Source: Smallanthus sonchifolius (Eukaryota; Streptophyta; Magnoliopsida; Asterales; Asteraceae). Taken from it: a DNA stretch of 64,000 nucleotides. Every line of letters starts with the position of its first letter. The stretch's first letter is position 1. The notes under the pieces were generated by a model. The model saw nothing but the letters and a program-made list of their open reading frames with translations, had not been told where the DNA came from and did not search any database. The stretch covers positions 3,425,001 to 3,489,000 of the forward strand of contig CM042025.1 of the NCBI GenBank assembly GCA_023525975.1, in the 5' to 3' direction. The translations under genes were made by a program, and so were the position numbers. This document shows, piece after piece, positions 63,553 to 64,000 of the stretch.

Positions 63553-64000
63553 CACCCCAACACACACACACTTTTTGGTTCCCACACGCAAACACGCATC
63601 ATATTTTAATTTTTTTATTATTTTAATATTTATAATTAATTTTACACATATTTTGTTTTTCTTTTATACCTTTTAAAATATTATTTTTCGTACAGTACGA
63701 ATATATCGTTGCAATATACTTATTTTTATCTACATTTTGGTATAAATTTTATCCAGAACCGAGCTGGTCTACATTCGACGTTAATAGGTATTCTAGATTT
63801 CAATTTGCCAAAAAAGAAAAAAAAAAGCATGTAATGTACTTCTCGTCAAACAGAGAGGGTACACAGAAGCACGAATGTTAAAATGCCTTAAACATCATAT
63901 ACTACAAATAACACATGACATGATAAATATAAAACCAAACAAAACATCACAAGTTTTGAACAAGGGGACATTAAGGAGGAGAAGGTCACCACGGCACCGC
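63553..64000. other. Intergenic DNA to window end
   Basis: AT-rich. The last ~30 bp are GC-richer (GGAGGAGAAGGTCACCACGG) and could be the edge of a gene outside the window; this cannot be resolved. Confidence 0.35.

Overview
The window is nuclear DNA of a flowering plant. It has spliced genes with GT-AG introns, chloroplast and receptor-kinase genes typical of land plants, and very dense plant transposons: Ty3/gypsy and Ty1/copia LTR elements, hAT, CACTA-like, Helitron and MITE copies, and tRNA-derived SINEs. Base composition is AT-rich. The style of the repeats and proteins would fit an asterid such as a member of the daisy family, but that is an impression and not a proof.

Layout. 1-8504: the 3' half of an ERD6-like sugar transporter (copy 1) and its downstream flank, carrying a SINE, a long-TIR MITE, a hAT MITE and Helitron-like arrays. 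8505-12900: an apparently intact TIC20-I gene on the minus strand (coding exons 9164-9795 and 12356-12530), with a 2.6 kb intron holding copia debris and a hAT MITE. 12900-18660: a graveyard of Helitrons and LTR fragments. 18663-21373: a near-identical inverted partial copy of TIC20, dead, and split by a small non-autonomous LTR retrotransposon. 21374-22860: the 5' end of a minus-strand gypsy element whose LTR runs into a truncated RKF3-like receptor kinase (22829-24619). 24700-32650: repeats, including a complete but disabled hAT element (28991-32114) with a perfect 8-bp target duplication. 33243-39405: ERD6-like copy 2, a full-length multi-exon pseudogene. Its downstream flank (38289-44505, then 61757 to about 62742) is a direct duplicate of 1-8504, now split by about 17 kb. 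That 17 kb block holds a recent Tekay-like gypsy array (45326-57337) and a FANTASTIC FOUR-like gene (59630-60187, minus).

The host genes do not form a pathway. The window is best read as a record of duplication and transposition: a direct segmental duplication, an inverted gene duplication, nested insertions with recoverable target sites, and several genes broken by stops, frameshifts or fusion.

The most unusual signal is in the LTR promoters. Three LTR families each carry short GC-rich inverted repeats just upstream of the TATA box. Within two of the families the arms differ from copy to copy yet stay complementary. A second notable point is an open reading frame of 272 codons between primer binding site and gag in the young gypsy element, with a decayed reading frame in the same place in a second family. 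All similarity statements come from reading the sequence and remembered family signatures; no database search was run.
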